A stretch of 51,838 bases of DNA from Sphingobacteriaceae bacterium (GCA_947459195.1 CANHCS010000005.1:1-51838); one strand, 5' to 3'; shown: positions 19,715-30,567, numbered from the stretch's first letter. Notes: a model not told the origin generated them from the sequence alone. Translations and numbers: made by a program.

Positions 19715-19963
19715 TTATTCGGTGATATCACCCGGCTGGCGGCTGGAACTGAGTGGCCTGGAGACGGTACCTCTGCCCTTTGAATAAGAAGTATCCGAAA
19801 TGCTGGAGGTACTTTGCTTGGATCTTTTCAGGGCCTGTGCCCAATGATTAACCTGATCGCTGATGTCGTCTAATACACGGGTGCCGTCTTTTCTCCTTCT
19901 AAAGAGTAATACGAGTGCGGCCGCCAATCCGGCAGCTAAACCAATTTTTCCTAAATTTTTCAT
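19715..19963 (-). CDS. Small hypothetical membrane protein
   Basis: 82 aa, N-terminal TM IGLAAGLAAALVLLFRRRK, in line with neighbouring minus-strand genes. Confidence 0.6.
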   Translation of the reverse strand: MKNLGKIGLAAGLAAALVLLFRRRKDGTRVLDDISDQVNHWAQALKRSKQSTSSISDTSYSKGRGTVSRPLSSSRQPGDITE

Positions 19964-20048
19964 GGGCTATAAGTTTTTATTGAAATCAACAAAACTTAGC
20001 CATTCCGGTTTTAAGAAAATTAAAAAGAAAGCAATTAAATCGAGGGGT

Positions 20049-20375
20049 TTATGGCAAAAGCTTGAATTTGGCCACTTTGAAACGCCCGTTCACCAGTTGA
20101 CCTTCCACTTCTGCTTTCCTAATGGCATTGCAGAATCCGGCTTTATCGTGTGCATCACCATGGTCGTCTATACTTGTACCATCTACAAAATAAGGTTTTC
20201 CGTCAAGCCTAACTGCCAATTCGCAATCATCTCCTTTCATCCCAAACTGGCAAACACCGCAGGAGGCTTCCAATACCTGGGCAGCCTTGGTCTCCTTTTG
20301 AGGAGCTGTGGAAGATTGGCAAGCAACAACTGCCAACATAAATAGTAGAAAAGTGGTTTTGAATACAATTTTCAT
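20049..20375 (-). CDS. DUF6370-like small Cys-containing lipoprotein
   Basis: Lipobox VVAC; LEASCGVCQFGMKGDDCELAVRLDGKPYFVDGTSIDDHGDAHDKAGFCNAIRKAEVEG. Confidence 0.75.
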   Translation of the reverse strand: MKIVFKTTFLLFMLAVVACQSSTAPQKETKAAQVLEASCGVCQFGMKGDDCELAVRLDGKPYFVDGTSIDDHGDAHDKAGFCNAIRKAEVEGQLVNGRFKVAKFKLLP

Positions 20376-20386
20376 AAAAGAGCGGA

Positions 20387-21391
20387 TTAATTTAATTGAT
20401 CGGCCAATAAGCGCATTTCAATTAGGGGTGAATGACTCTCGTAAAGAATGGCATAAACAGCCCTACAAATAGGCATGTGGACTTTATGATTTTTATTTAT
20501 CTGATGTAATGATTTTACAGCATAATAACCTTCGGCAACCATGTTCATTTCGAGCTGAGCTGATTTGACCGTATAACCCTTGCCGATCATGTTTCCGAAG
20601 GTCCGGTTACGGCTAAATTGAGAATAGGCGGTTACCAGCAAATCGCCTAAATAAGCTGACTCGTTGATATCCCGATCGATCGGATGGACCACATCCACAA
20701 AACGACTGATCTCTCTGATGGCATTGGCAATTAAAACAGCTTGGAAATTGTCTCCGTAACCAAGCCCGTGACAAATACCACTTGCCACTGCGTAAATGTT
20801 TTTTAATACCGCCGCGTACTCCGTCCCATAAATATCTTCTGAAACATTGGTTTTGATGTAGCGGGTACTCAATAGTTGTGCAAAATTGGCTGCGGTATCC
20901 GTATCAGGGGAAGCGATGGTCAAGTATGATAATTTCTCTAAGGCCACTTCTTCAGCATGGCAGGGACCACTGATCACTAGGATATCTTCAAGCGGGATGC
21001 CATAATGCTGATTCATGAATTCGCCAACAATAAGGTTATGTTCTGGAACGATACCTTTTATTGCGGAGATGATTTTCTTTCCTTTCAGATCTTCCGGCCT
21101 GATGTCCGAAAGAGCGTCTTTCAAAAAAGCTGCAGGCACACAAAGCAAGATCCAGTCAGATTGACTCACGATTAATTTCAAGTCATTACTGACCTGTTCT
21201 TCGGGCAATTTAATCTCAACCGAACCAAGGTAACGTAAATTGCGTTTGTACTTTCTTACATGTTCTACAGATTCGGCACAACGCATCCACCAGCAAATCT
21301 TTTTATCGATCAGATTATCTGTAAGCATCTTGATGATGGCCGTTGCCCAACTACCACCACCTATTACAGCAATATTTTTCGAGTCAGTCAT
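20387..21391 (-). CDS. gpsA: Glycerol-3-phosphate dehydrogenase [NAD(P)+]
   Basis: IAVIGGGSWATAI, SGPCHAEEVALEKLSY, AAVLKNIYAVASGICHGLGYGDN. Confidence 0.93.
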   Translation of the reverse strand: MTDSKNIAVIGGGSWATAIIKMLTDNLIDKKICWWMRCAESVEHVRKYKRNLRYLGSVEIKLPEEQVSNDLKLIVSQSDWILLCVPAAFLKDALSDIRPEDLKGKKIISAIKGIVPEHNLIVGEFMNQHYGIPLEDILVISGPCHAEEVALEKLSYLTIASPDTDTAANFAQLLSTRYIKTNVSEDIYGTEYAAVLKNIYAVASGICHGLGYGDNFQAVLIANAIREISRFVDVVHPIDRDINESAYLGDLLVTAYSQFSRNRTFGNMIGKGYTVKSAQLEMNMVAEGYYAVKSLHQINKNHKVHMPICRAVYAILYESHSPLIEMRLLADQLN

Positions 21392-21395
21392 GATT

Positions 21396-21437
21396 AAAAA
21401 CAAAATCCCCTTCCCGGTTGCTAAACTGAGAAGGGGA
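21396..21437 (-). terminator. Terminator/attenuator hairpin just upstream of gpsA
   Basis: Minus strand TCCCCTTC-N16-GAAGGGGA then TTTTGTTTTTAATC-ATG. Confidence 0.65.
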
Positions 21438-21461
21438 CAAGTTATTATTTTTTTATGAAAA

Positions 21462-22820
21462 CTAATCCTTCTTATCGCCCGACATTAATTTCTCTTTATC
21501 AGTTTTCTTAACCTGGCTGCCATCTTTAAGGGTTTTAGAAATGGCAGTAAATGGATAAGCAACCACTTCTTCACCGGCTTTGATACCACTCAAAATTTGG
21601 ATATTGGTATCATCCTGAATACCTGTTTTCACCACCACTTGTTTCACCTTTCCATCTTTGTAAACAAAAACATATTCTTTCACAGGAGCTTCATCTGTTT
21701 TTGTCTTCTTCTCTTCACTCTGCATCTCTGAAGAGCCGGATTCACCATCCGATTTCTTCTTTTCGTCATCGCGAGTGGTAACTGATTGTATAGGAACGGT
21801 CAATCCTTTAACCTGGTTAGTTTGAATATCAACCGTAGCCGACAAACCAGGGCGGAATGGAGATGATTTCTGGTTTCCAGTATTTAAAGAAGCATAAGAC
21901 TCAGGCAGGATGCGAACTTTTACGGTAAAGTTCGTCACCTGATCGGCACTTCCTCCTACCACACTTGCGGAGCTGGCAATTTCAGTAACGATACCCTTGA
22001 ATTTCTTACCTTGGAAAGCATCTACTTCAATATCAGCAGGGTCATTGATAGTTACCCGGTTTATATCGCTCTCATTCACATCTACACTTACTTCCATTGA
22101 ATTAAGGTTTGAAATACGCATGATTTCAGTACCGGCCATTTGGGCGGTTCCTACCACACGCTCACCTAATTCTACAGAAAGTTTAGAAACCACCCCATCT
22201 ACCGGTGCATAGATCGTGGTTCTGGCCAGATTATCGCCCGCTTCTTTCACTACTGCAGACGATTGCTGAACTCCAAAACGAGAGCCCACCACATTCTGCT
22301 TCACTGCTTCTAAGTTCGCTTTAGCCCCATCGTATTCGGCTTTTGCCGCATCAAACTCTGCAACAGAAATTACTTTCTTTTGGTATAATTCCTGGTTACG
22401 TTTAAAACGAGCTTCGGTATTGATGAAGTTTGCCTGCGCTTGTTTTAATTGCTGTTCTGTAGCCGCTAAATTTGCTTTCTGGCTGTTCAAAGATGCAACG
22501 GCACGGTCATATCCAGATTTTAAAATATCTGGACGAACTTTACACAACAGCTGACCTTTTTTAACCACATCACCTTCTTTAACCAATAATTCAACCACCT
22601 CTCCCGAAACTTCGGAACTTAACTTCACTTCAATTTCAGGTTGTACCTTACCACTGGCCGATACGGTTTCAGTAATGATACGCTCCTCTGCTTTTTCAGT
22701 TACGATTTCTGTAATATCTCCCTTTCCGAACCATCCGAGTTTATTCCCAGCTACCGCTACTACTAATAGCACGCCAACCGCTATGAATACATACTTAAGG
22801 GTGTTTTTTTTGTTTGCCAT
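21462..22820 (-). CDS. Efflux RND/ABC-type periplasmic adaptor subunit (HlyD/MacA family)
   Basis: VSASGKVQPEIEVKLSSEVSGEVVELLVKEGDVVKKGQLL, coiled-coil hairpin, TTIYAPVDGVVSKL. Confidence 0.92.
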   Translation of the reverse strand: MANKKNTLKYVFIAVGVLLVVAVAGNKLGWFGKGDITEIVTEKAEERIITETVSASGKVQPEIEVKLSSEVSGEVVELLVKEGDVVKKGQLLCKVRPDILKSGYDRAVASLNSQKANLAATEQQLKQAQANFINTEARFKRNQELYQKKVISVAEFDAAKAEYDGAKANLEAVKQNVVGSRFGVQQSSAVVKEAGDNLARTTIYAPVDGVVSKLSVELGERVVGTAQMAGTEIMRISNLNSMEVSVDVNESDINRVTINDPADIEVDAFQGKKFKGIVTEIASSASVVGGSADQVTNFTVKVRILPESYASLNTGNQKSSPFRPGLSATVDIQTNQVKGLTVPIQSVTTRDDEKKKSDGESGSSEMQSEEKKTKTDEAPVKEYVFVYKDGKVKQVVVKTGIQDDTNIQILSGIKAGEEVVAYPFTAISKTLKDGSQVKKTDKEKLMSGDKKD

Positions 22821-22841
22821 GTTTTATAAAAATTTGTGGAG

Positions 22842-24230
22842 TTAAAAGTTAATGGGTTTACCCAGATAAAAATCTATGACTTTGCTTCTAAAAATCCATT
22901 CGTATTTAGCTTGGATTAAATCAAATTGAGCTTTATTGAGATTAATTTGAGCCTGATTAAAATCTAAAGAGTTCACTAAGCCTACTTGGTAACGTTGTTC
23001 GATCACTTCAAAAGCATCTTGTGAGGATGTCAATGCACTTTGGGTAGATTGATACCTCTTTTCTGCAGCTTTCAGGTCGTAAACTGCCTGATTAATAATT
23101 TTATTCAGATTGTTTTTAGCCAATTGTTCAGATAAGCTGGCATTGAGATAATTGATCTTGGCCCGGTTTACCAAACTACGGGTTTGATAACCATTCCAAA
23201 TCGGAATACTCAAGTTAAACCCGAGACCGCGATTGTAGTTATCGGTCAACTGATCTCTCCAAGGAATTTTTTCAAATTCCGGAGGATTGCTTCCAACGAT
23301 GAAACGCTGACGACCACTGGAATAACCTGTGCTTAAATTTCCTCCAAAGCTTAATCGGGGATAAAAACTTCCACGAGCTACCGCTACCGCTTTTTGAGCT
23401 GCAAGCTTATTAAATTCGGCCACTTTTACATCAGGATAGTTTACCAATGCGCTCTTAAACACCTCATTGGCCACATAATTGCTTTCAGTGATATTTACTA
23501 GGTTAATGGCCGGTTTAACCACTTCAAATTTATCCGAAGGATTACGCTCCATTAACTGAGCAAGATTTAAATAAGCCAAATCCAGTTGATTCTGAGCATT
23601 GGTAAAATTTAATTCGGCCGTAGCTAATTGTGCTTTGGCTTGTGAAAGATCAGCCAAGGTTTTATTGCCCACATCAAACAACTGTTGCTCTCTTTCGAGC
23701 TGTAGGGCAGCAAAGTCTGCCTGTTGGCGGGCTGCTGTAGTAAGATCCTGAGCATTTAAAACCTGTAAGTAAGTGTTGACCACATTGAGGGTCAAGTCAT
23801 TTTTTGCCTTCTGAGCATTGCTTTTATCCGCATCCAACGAATATTTGTTCTGCAGAATTTGGTTCATCCGCTGAAAACCTTGAAAAAGCAAAACTGAAGA
23901 GTTCAGGTTTCCATTAGCTGAGGTGATGCTCTGATCGAAGGGTTGTCCTGATAACTGATCGAAAGTTCTACCCAAGCTGTAATTATAATTAGAGCTTGCG
24001 TTTAAACTCGGGGTAAGGTTGAATTTCGATTGCTTCAGGTTTTCTTCTGATAAAGCTACATTGAACTTGGCCTGTTTTAACTGAATGTTGTTCTGTAGTG
24101 CCAGATCAATTGCTTGCTCCAGGCTAATTTTCTCCTGAGAAAAGCTCCCCAATGTGGTGAGCATGACGAAGAAAAGACTTAGAGACAGTATTCGTGAAAA
24201 TGAGGCTTCGGTTATAAGAGTTATATTCAT
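22842..24230 (-). CDS. TolC family outer-membrane protein
   Basis: EKISLEQAIDLALQNNIQLKQAKFN; two outer-membrane efflux protein repeats. Confidence 0.92.
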   Translation of the reverse strand: MNITLITEASFSRILSLSLFFVMLTTLGSFSQEKISLEQAIDLALQNNIQLKQAKFNVALSEENLKQSKFNLTPSLNASSNYNYSLGRTFDQLSGQPFDQSITSANGNLNSSVLLFQGFQRMNQILQNKYSLDADKSNAQKAKNDLTLNVVNTYLQVLNAQDLTTAARQQADFAALQLEREQQLFDVGNKTLADLSQAKAQLATAELNFTNAQNQLDLAYLNLAQLMERNPSDKFEVVKPAINLVNITESNYVANEVFKSALVNYPDVKVAEFNKLAAQKAVAVARGSFYPRLSFGGNLSTGYSSGRQRFIVGSNPPEFEKIPWRDQLTDNYNRGLGFNLSIPIWNGYQTRSLVNRAKINYLNASLSEQLAKNNLNKIINQAVYDLKAAEKRYQSTQSALTSSQDAFEVIEQRYQVGLVNSLDFNQAQINLNKAQFDLIQAKYEWIFRSKVIDFYLGKPINF

Positions 24231-24313
24231 ATACTGTTGTAAAATCATCCGTTTTAAAGGCAAAAAATCTCACTTATTACGCTAAATCAGTTTTCATCTT
24301 TAATTTAGCGGAG

Positions 24314-24940
24314 ATGTATCTGGTAAAAACACCTTTCTGGCTCAAATGGCTTTATCCCAATTTAATTTGGAACAGGAGCCGGCAAGAAAAAGTGATTTAC
24401 CTCACGTTTGACGATGGACCTATTCCTATTGTTACACCATTTGTTCTAAAAACATTAAAAAAATTCAAAGCCAAGGCCAGTTTCTTCTGTATTGGCGATA
24501 ACATCAGGAAACATCCAGAAGTATTTCAGCAAATCATAGATGATGGACATGCAGTCGGTAATCACACTTTTCATCATCTTAATGGCTGGACCAGTAGTAA
24601 CAAATCTTACCTCAAAGACATAGCACAATGCGATGCGTTGATCAATTCAAATTTGTTCAGACCTCCTTACGGAAGAATCAAAAGGAGCCAAATTTCCGAG
24701 ATCAAACGCCAATTTCCCAAAATGCAGCTCATCATGTGGGATATTTTGAGTCACGACTATCTGTCCAGACTAAAACCCGAGGATTGTTTTGAAAATGTGA
24801 TCAAGCAAACTTCCAACGGTTCCATCGTTGTTTTTCACGACAGTTTAAAAGCCCAGGGGCGATTGGAGTATGTATTGCCCAAAGCCTTGGATTACTGGAC
24901 AAAAAAAGGCTACCAGTTTAAAGTACTGGCAGCCTCTTAG
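24314..24940 (+). CDS. Polysaccharide deacetylase family protein (NodB-like)
   Basis: VIYLTFDDGPIP, GHAVGNHTFHH, RPPYGR, MWDILSHDY, IVVFHDS. Confidence 0.92.
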   Translation: MYLVKTPFWLKWLYPNLIWNRSRQEKVIYLTFDDGPIPIVTPFVLKTLKKFKAKASFFCIGDNIRKHPEVFQQIIDDGHAVGNHTFHHLNGWTSSNKSYLKDIAQCDALINSNLFRPPYGRIKRSQISEIKRQFPKMQLIMWDILSHDYLSRLKPEDCFENVIKQTSNGSIVVFHDSLKAQGRLEYVLPKALDYWTKKGYQFKVLAAS

Positions 24941-24961
24941 TCATTTTCTGAGTCGTTCCGA

Positions 24962-27505
24962 TTAGAATGTCATTCCTAAACGCAAGAAATAACGGCGGCC
25001 GTTATAATTCATCTGAACGGAATCCCAGGCGCCTCCAGCTTCGGTTAAACCCTGATTTTGTCTAGTAGGGTAAACGTCAAACAAGTTATCTGCACCGAAA
25101 TTCAAACTCAGGCTCTTGCTGAGCTTGTAACCAAATGCAAGGTCGGTAGTAAATTTTGCATCGTAAACCATCGGATTACCATCCCAATCACCCAAGGCTA
25201 TTTCTGAAAAACGAACCATTCTGAGAGTAGTATTGAATTTCTTTTGGCTATAATCAAAGGTCAAATTGATTTTACTTCTGGGTGCTGATGCCTCCACAAA
25301 AAGCTGTTCACGTTTACTAAAATAAGTATCTTCTTTTCCGGCCAATTTATAATTGGTTTTGACATCTAGTACCGATAATTTGTTAAAATTTGCAGCAAAT
25401 GAAGTCACCAAGCGGCCTTCACCCAATGCTGTATCGTGGGTCACAATTACATCCACACCACGGTTACGGGTATCAATGGCATTGGTGAAAAATTGTGCTT
25501 GAGAAACGCCTAAAGTTTGCAAATCAGAACCTATATCAGGATCATTAGCCATGAAACTGCCAGTTAATACAATTCGGTCTTTGATGTTTACTTGATAAGC
25601 ATCCACCGTAACATTCAGGTTATTCATTGGCTTCCAGGTAAAGCCTATACTTTGGTTGACAGATCTTTCTTGTTTTAAGCGCTCAATTCCTAAAGTACGA
25701 GTAACACTACTTAGGTTGTTCGCCAACAAAACTTCTTTTGGTTGACCCAATACGAAGTTGGTAAAAATCGTGTTAAAGTAAATCTGCTGCAAGGAAGGTG
25801 CACGGAAACCGGTACTTAAAGATCCTCTTAAATTAAATGCATCAGAGAACTTATAGCGCATGGCCAATTTTCCATTCAGTGTGCTGCCGAAATCAGAGTA
25901 ATTCTCGTAACGAACCGCGGCGGTCACTAAATATTGCTTGGTCAAATCCAATTCCACATCAGTATAAGCTGCCAAATTGCTACGGCTCACATTCAATTCA
26001 TTTCGGGGCTGAAAGCCAGGAAAACCCTGAGAACCTCCGGGGATGTCATCACCAGCAGTATAATCTGTATAAGAACCTTCTTCTCCGGCAAAGATCTGAT
26101 AACGGTCTACCCGATACTCCGTACCGAAAGCTACGTTCAAACCTGAAGCAATGTCATCATAAGCCCTTGTAAAGTTGACACCGGTAGTATTTTGTGCAAA
26201 TTGAAAACCACCTGCATCAAAAAAAGTGGGAGATTTAATCCCTAAACTGGCATTATTGGTACCATCGACGAAATAATGCATCCGGTTAGTTCCAAAAGTG
26301 TTGTTAAAATCCACATCCCAGCCTTTCCACTTGGTTCTTAAACCTGTCGAAACGGATTTGTCATCAATAACAGACTGTATTCGTGGATCGAAGCCATTGG
26401 GGTAGATGGCATCCACATTGTTGTTTCCACCGGCAAAACGACTCCAGGCATAGGCATCGGTAAATCGATTACTAAATCCGCCGAATGCATAAACCTCGGT
26501 TTGTTCATTTACGGGAATAGAAGCATTCACAAAAGAGCCGAAATCTCGTGCGGAGGCATCTCCGAACTGTCTTCTGGCGGTAGTGCTCGGGTCTGGTACA
26601 CGGTTAGTTTTTTCATTATTCAAGAAATTCATCGAAAAATTCACAAAACCTTTCTCTCCAACTGAAACGCCATAATTCCCAGCAAACTGAAAACTCTGGC
26701 CATCAAAATTTTTACTGGCATAACCGGGTGCATCATAGGCGCCGGTATTCACAAAGCCATTGAATTCATTCACATTTTTTTTCAGGACGATGTTGACCAC
26801 GCCCGCAATGGCATCTGAACCATATTGAGCAGAGGCACCATCACGTAACACCTCTATCCTTTCGATCGAAGCAACAGGAATTGCGTTCAAATCGGTTCCA
26901 GTATTTCCACGACCGCGTGTACCAAACAAATTGATCAATGAGGATTGGTGGCGGCGTTTACCGTTGATCAAAACCAAAGTTTGATCTGGACCCAACCCAC
27001 GAATAGTGGCTGGATCAATATGGTCGGCACCGTCGGAACCGGTTTGCTTATTGGCATTAAAGGATGGCGCAGCAAATTCTAACAAACGGTTCACTTCTAG
27101 TTTTCCGGTTTGTTTCATCACCGTCTTCATATCAATCACATCCACCGGAACGGCAGTCTCTGTTGCACTCCTGCGCAAACTTCTGGAACCTACCACTACC
27201 ACTTCATTTAAAGTGGTGGCACTTTCTAAAAGTGTAATGTTAAATTCTTTGTTCTGAGGAATGGATAATTCTTGAGCCTGAAATCCGAGCATGAAAAACC
27301 GGATGACAGCCGAAGGATTACTTACTTCGAGGGAAAAAACTCCCTCGGCATTCGTAGCCGTGCCTTTACCACTACCTTTTTCAGATACGCTCACTCCCGG
27401 CAGGGGCATCCCCTTGGCATCACTTACTTTTCCTTTGATAAATGATTGTGCAAGTGCCAAGTTAAATCCTATGCCGAAGAGCACAATTAGTAATAATTTC
27501 TTCAT
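24962..27505 (-). CDS. TonB-dependent receptor with N-terminal carboxypeptidase-regulatory-like domain
   Basis: GKVSDAKGMPLPGVSVSEKGSGKGT, plug DQTLVLINGKRRH...IERIEVLRDGASAQYGSDAIAGVVNIVLKK, terminal aromatic. Confidence 0.93.
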   Translation of the reverse strand: MKKLLLIVLFGIGFNLALAQSFIKGKVSDAKGMPLPGVSVSEKGSGKGTATNAEGVFSLEVSNPSAVIRFFMLGFQAQELSIPQNKEFNITLLESATTLNEVVVVGSRSLRRSATETAVPVDVIDMKTVMKQTGKLEVNRLLEFAAPSFNANKQTGSDGADHIDPATIRGLGPDQTLVLINGKRRHQSSLINLFGTRGRGNTGTDLNAIPVASIERIEVLRDGASAQYGSDAIAGVVNIVLKKNVNEFNGFVNTGAYDAPGYASKNFDGQSFQFAGNYGVSVGEKGFVNFSMNFLNNEKTNRVPDPSTTARRQFGDASARDFGSFVNASIPVNEQTEVYAFGGFSNRFTDAYAWSRFAGGNNNVDAIYPNGFDPRIQSVIDDKSVSTGLRTKWKGWDVDFNNTFGTNRMHYFVDGTNNASLGIKSPTFFDAGGFQFAQNTTGVNFTRAYDDIASGLNVAFGTEYRVDRYQIFAGEEGSYTDYTAGDDIPGGSQGFPGFQPRNELNVSRSNLAAYTDVELDLTKQYLVTAAVRYENYSDFGSTLNGKLAMRYKFSDAFNLRGSLSTGFRAPSLQQIYFNTIFTNFVLGQPKEVLLANNLSSVTRTLGIERLKQERSVNQSIGFTWKPMNNLNVTVDAYQVNIKDRIVLTGSFMANDPDIGSDLQTLGVSQAQFFTNAIDTRNRGVDVIVTHDTALGEGRLVTSFAANFNKLSVLDVKTNYKLAGKEDTYFSKREQLFVEASAPRSKINLTFDYSQKKFNTTLRMVRFSEIALGDWDGNPMVYDAKFTTDLAFGYKLSKSLSLNFGADNLFDVYPTRQNQGLTEAGGAWDSVQMNYNGRRYFLRLGMTF

Positions 27506-27689
27506 GATTTATTGTTTTCTATTAATTATGGCAACGAATATAAAAAAATATAGTAAAAGAAATAATATAAAATAATAGTTAAATCATCATGCTGATACCA
27601 GATTGAAAATCTGATAAGGAAGCGGATGATATTTTTTTTAACTTCGCAGCATTAGTAAATTCGTATTAAAACATCAGCTCAACGATAAC

Positions 27690-29957
27690 ATGGCATTTGA
27701 TTTAGACATGATCAAAAAGGTTTACAGTAATTACGAAACACGTATTGCTGCTGCCCGTAAAGTGGTGGGTAAACCTCTAACACTAACAGAAAAGATTTTA
27801 TATGCCCACTTGTGGGATGGTGATGCAGCTCAGGCTTACCAAAGAGGTACAGACTATGTTGATTTTGCACCAGACCGTGTTGCCATGCAAGATGCAACAG
27901 CACAAATGGCATTATTGCAATTTATGCAAGCAGGCCGTGCAAGTGTTGCAGTTCCTTCTACGGTGCATTGCGATCACTTGATCCAGGCTAAAGAGGGTGC
28001 AAAAACAGATTTAGCCGTTTCAAATACACAGAATAAAGAAGTTTTTGATTTCCTCGCATCCGTTTCTAACAAATACGGTATCGGATTTTGGAAACCTGGA
28101 GCAGGAATTATCCACCAAGTGGTGTTGGAGAACTATGCCTTCCCTGGAGGAATGATGATTGGTACTGACTCACATACGCCGAACGCAGGTGGCTTGGGCA
28201 TGATTGCGATTGGTGTAGGTGGTGCTGATGCTTGCGATGTAATGGCCGGATTGGCTTGGGAACTGAAATTCCCTAAACTGATCGGTGTGAAATTAACCGG
28301 CAAATTATCTGGCTGGACTTCAGCAAAGGATGTGATCCTGAAAGTTGCAGGAATTTTAACCGTAAAAGGTGGAACTGGATACATTGTTGAATATTTTGGA
28401 GAAGGAGCACGTTCTTTATCGGCTACCGGTAAGGGAACCATCTGCAACATGGGAGCAGAAATCGGTGCAACCACTTCTATCTTCGGATATGATGAGAAAA
28501 TTGCAGATTATCTGAAAGGCACCAAAAGAGCAGAAATTGCAGAATTAGCTAATCAGGTGAAATCGCACCTCACTGGTGATGATGAGGTGTATGCCAACCC
28601 TGAAAAATATTTTGATCAGGTGATTGAGATTGATCTTTCTACTTTAGAGCCACATGTAAACGGACCATTTACTCCGGATATGGCCTGGCCAATCTCTAAA
28701 CTGAAAGAAGCAGTAAAAGAACATGGATGGCCTCAGGATTTAGAAGTGGGTTTAATTGGTTCTTGTACCAACTCCTCTTATGAAGATATTACCCGAGCTG
28801 CCTCCATTGCACAACAAGCAGTTGATAAAAACTTGAAGGCAAAAGCCGAATTTACCATCACACCCGGTTCAGAATTGGTACGTTATACCATTGAACGTGA
28901 TGGTTATCTGAATACCTTCGATCAAATGGGCGGTGTTGTATTGGCCAATGCTTGCGGACCATGTATTGGGCAGTGGGCCCGTCACAGCGACGATCCGAAC
29001 CGTAAGAATTCCATCATCACCTCATTTAACAGAAACTTTAAAGCCCGTAACGACGGAAACCCGAATACACATGCATTTGTGGCTTCGCCCGAAATTGTAA
29101 CGGCACTGGCCATTGCTGGCGATCTGGGCTTCAACCCCCTGACGGATACCCTGACCAATGCAAATGGCGAACAGGTAAAATTGGACGAGCCTAAGGGACT
29201 TGAAATGCCTCCTAAAGGTTTTGCGGTGGAAGATGCAGGCTACCAGGCACCAGCCGAAGATGGCAGCAAAGTATCAGTCATTGTTGATCCTCAATCGACC
29301 CGCTTGCAATTGTTAGAACCATTTAAGGCTTGGGAAGGAACCGACCTGAATGGATTGAAATTATTGATCAAAGCCAAGGGAAAATGTACCACCGACCACA
29401 TTTCAATGGCCGGTCCATGGTTGAAATTCCGTGGTCACTTGGATAATATTTCTAACAACATGTTGATCGGTGCCATCAATTTCTTTAATGACAAAGCCGA
29501 CAATGTAAAGAATCAATTAGATGGTTCATACGGTCCTGTACCAGCGGTACAGAGAGCTTACAAGGCTGCCGGAATTGGAACCGTTGTAGTTGGTGACGAG
29601 AATTATGGAGAAGGTTCCTCACGTGAACATGCGGCCATGGAGCCCCGCCATTTAGGCGTTCGTGCCATTTTGGTAAAATCTTTCGCACGTATCCACGAAA
29701 CCAATTTAAAGAAACAAGGTATGTTGGCGCTTACCTTTGCCAATCCGGAAGATTATGACAGAATTCAGGAAGATGATACCATTGATATCGTTGGATTAAC
29801 TGAATTTGCTCCTGGAAAGGCTTTAAAGGTAGTATTGACTCATGCCGACGGCAGCAGTGTTTCTTTTGCTGTGAACCATACTTACAATGCACAACAGATA
29901 GAATGGTTTAAAGCCGGTGGTGCCCTGAATATTATTCGAAATAGTCAAAAAGCTTAA
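27690..29957 (+). CDS. acn: Aconitate hydratase (mitochondrial-type)
   Basis: [75 protein letters not shown]. Confidence 0.95.
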   Translation: MAFDLDMIKKVYSNYETRIAAARKVVGKPLTLTEKILYAHLWDGDAAQAYQRGTDYVDFAPDRVAMQDATAQMALLQFMQAGRASVAVPSTVHCDHLIQAKEGAKTDLAVSNTQNKEVFDFLASVSNKYGIGFWKPGAGIIHQVVLENYAFPGGMMIGTDSHTPNAGGLGMIAIGVGGADACDVMAGLAWELKFPKLIGVKLTGKLSGWTSAKDVILKVAGILTVKGGTGYIVEYFGEGARSLSATGKGTICNMGAEIGATTSIFGYDEKIADYLKGTKRAEIAELANQVKSHLTGDDEVYANPEKYFDQVIEIDLSTLEPHVNGPFTPDMAWPISKLKEAVKEHGWPQDLEVGLIGSCTNSSYEDITRAASIAQQAVDKNLKAKAEFTITPGSELVRYTIERDGYLNTFDQMGGVVLANACGPCIGQWARHSDDPNRKNSIITSFNRNFKARNDGNPNTHAFVASPEIVTALAIAGDLGFNPLTDTLTNANGEQVKLDEPKGLEMPPKGFAVEDAGYQAPAEDGSKVSVIVDPQSTRLQLLEPFKAWEGTDLNGLKLLIKAKGKCTTDHISMAGPWLKFRGHLDNISNNMLIGAINFFNDKADNVKNQLDGSYGPVPAVQRAYKAAGIGTVVVGDENYGEGSSREHAAMEPRHLGVRAILVKSFARIHETNLKKQGMLALTFANPEDYDRIQEDDTIDIVGLTEFAPGKALKVVLTHADGSSVSFAVNHTYNAQQIEWFKAGGALNIIRNSQKA

Positions 29958-29975
29958 AAACAAGCAGCTTAATTC

Positions 29976-30007
29976 AAAAGCCCTGTTCTTTGGAACGGGG
30001 CTTTTTT
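29976..30007 (+). terminator. Terminator after acn
   Basis: AAAAGCCCTGTTC-TTTG-GAACGGGGCTTTTTT. Confidence 0.85.
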
Positions 30008-30023
30008 GTAAACTTGGAACATT

Positions 30024-30497
30024 ATGAAGATCACTTTCCTGGTCATTGGCAAAACCGACGAAGCTTACCTGCGTGAGGGAATCGAAAAATACCTCAAAAG
30101 ACTGAAGCACTACATTGCCTTTCAACACCTCGAAATACCCGATCTAAAAAACACCAAACACCTCAATGAGGCCGAACAAAAAAGCAAGGAAGCGGAACTC
30201 ATCCTAAAACAGCTCAAACCCAACGACCAGCTGATATTATTGGACGAAAACGGAGAAGAATTCAGCTCTGAAGGCTTTGCCACTTATTTGAATAAAAAAA
30301 TGCTGGCTAGTGTACAGAATCTGGTCTTTGTAGTAGGTGGCCCCTACGGTTTCGATAAAAGCATGTACCAGAAAGCAAATGGTAAAATTTCGCTTTCGCG
30401 GATGACTTTCTCCCACCAAATGGTTCGCCTTTTTTTTGTGGAACAGGTGTATAGGGCCTTCACAATCCTGAAGGGAGAGCCTTATCATCATCAATAA
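30024..30497 (+). CDS. rlmH: 23S rRNA (pseudouridine(1915)-N(3))-methyltransferase
   Basis: LILLDENGEEFSSEGFA, FVVGGPYGF, LSRMTFSHQMVRLFFVEQVYRAFTILKGEPYHHQ. Confidence 0.97.
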   Translation: MKITFLVIGKTDEAYLREGIEKYLKRLKHYIAFQHLEIPDLKNTKHLNEAEQKSKEAELILKQLKPNDQLILLDENGEEFSSEGFATYLNKKMLASVQNLVFVVGGPYGFDKSMYQKANGKISLSRMTFSHQMVRLFFVEQVYRAFTILKGEPYHHQ

Positions 30498-30567
30498 AAA
30501 AAACCTCTCTATTTTTTAAAACCATCCTGAAGGCGATCTCGTTATTATATTAAATAATTAACGAATC

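Noticed and set aside
25837-26172. 111-aa plus-strand ORF in the TonB-dependent receptor
   Set aside because: Antisense of the beta-barrel region; composition artefact.
24962-27505. TonB-dependent receptor considered as a SusC of a polysaccharide utilisation locus
   Set aside because: No SusD-like gene or CAZyme is adjacent and the plug resembles general TonB receptors, so no PUL call.
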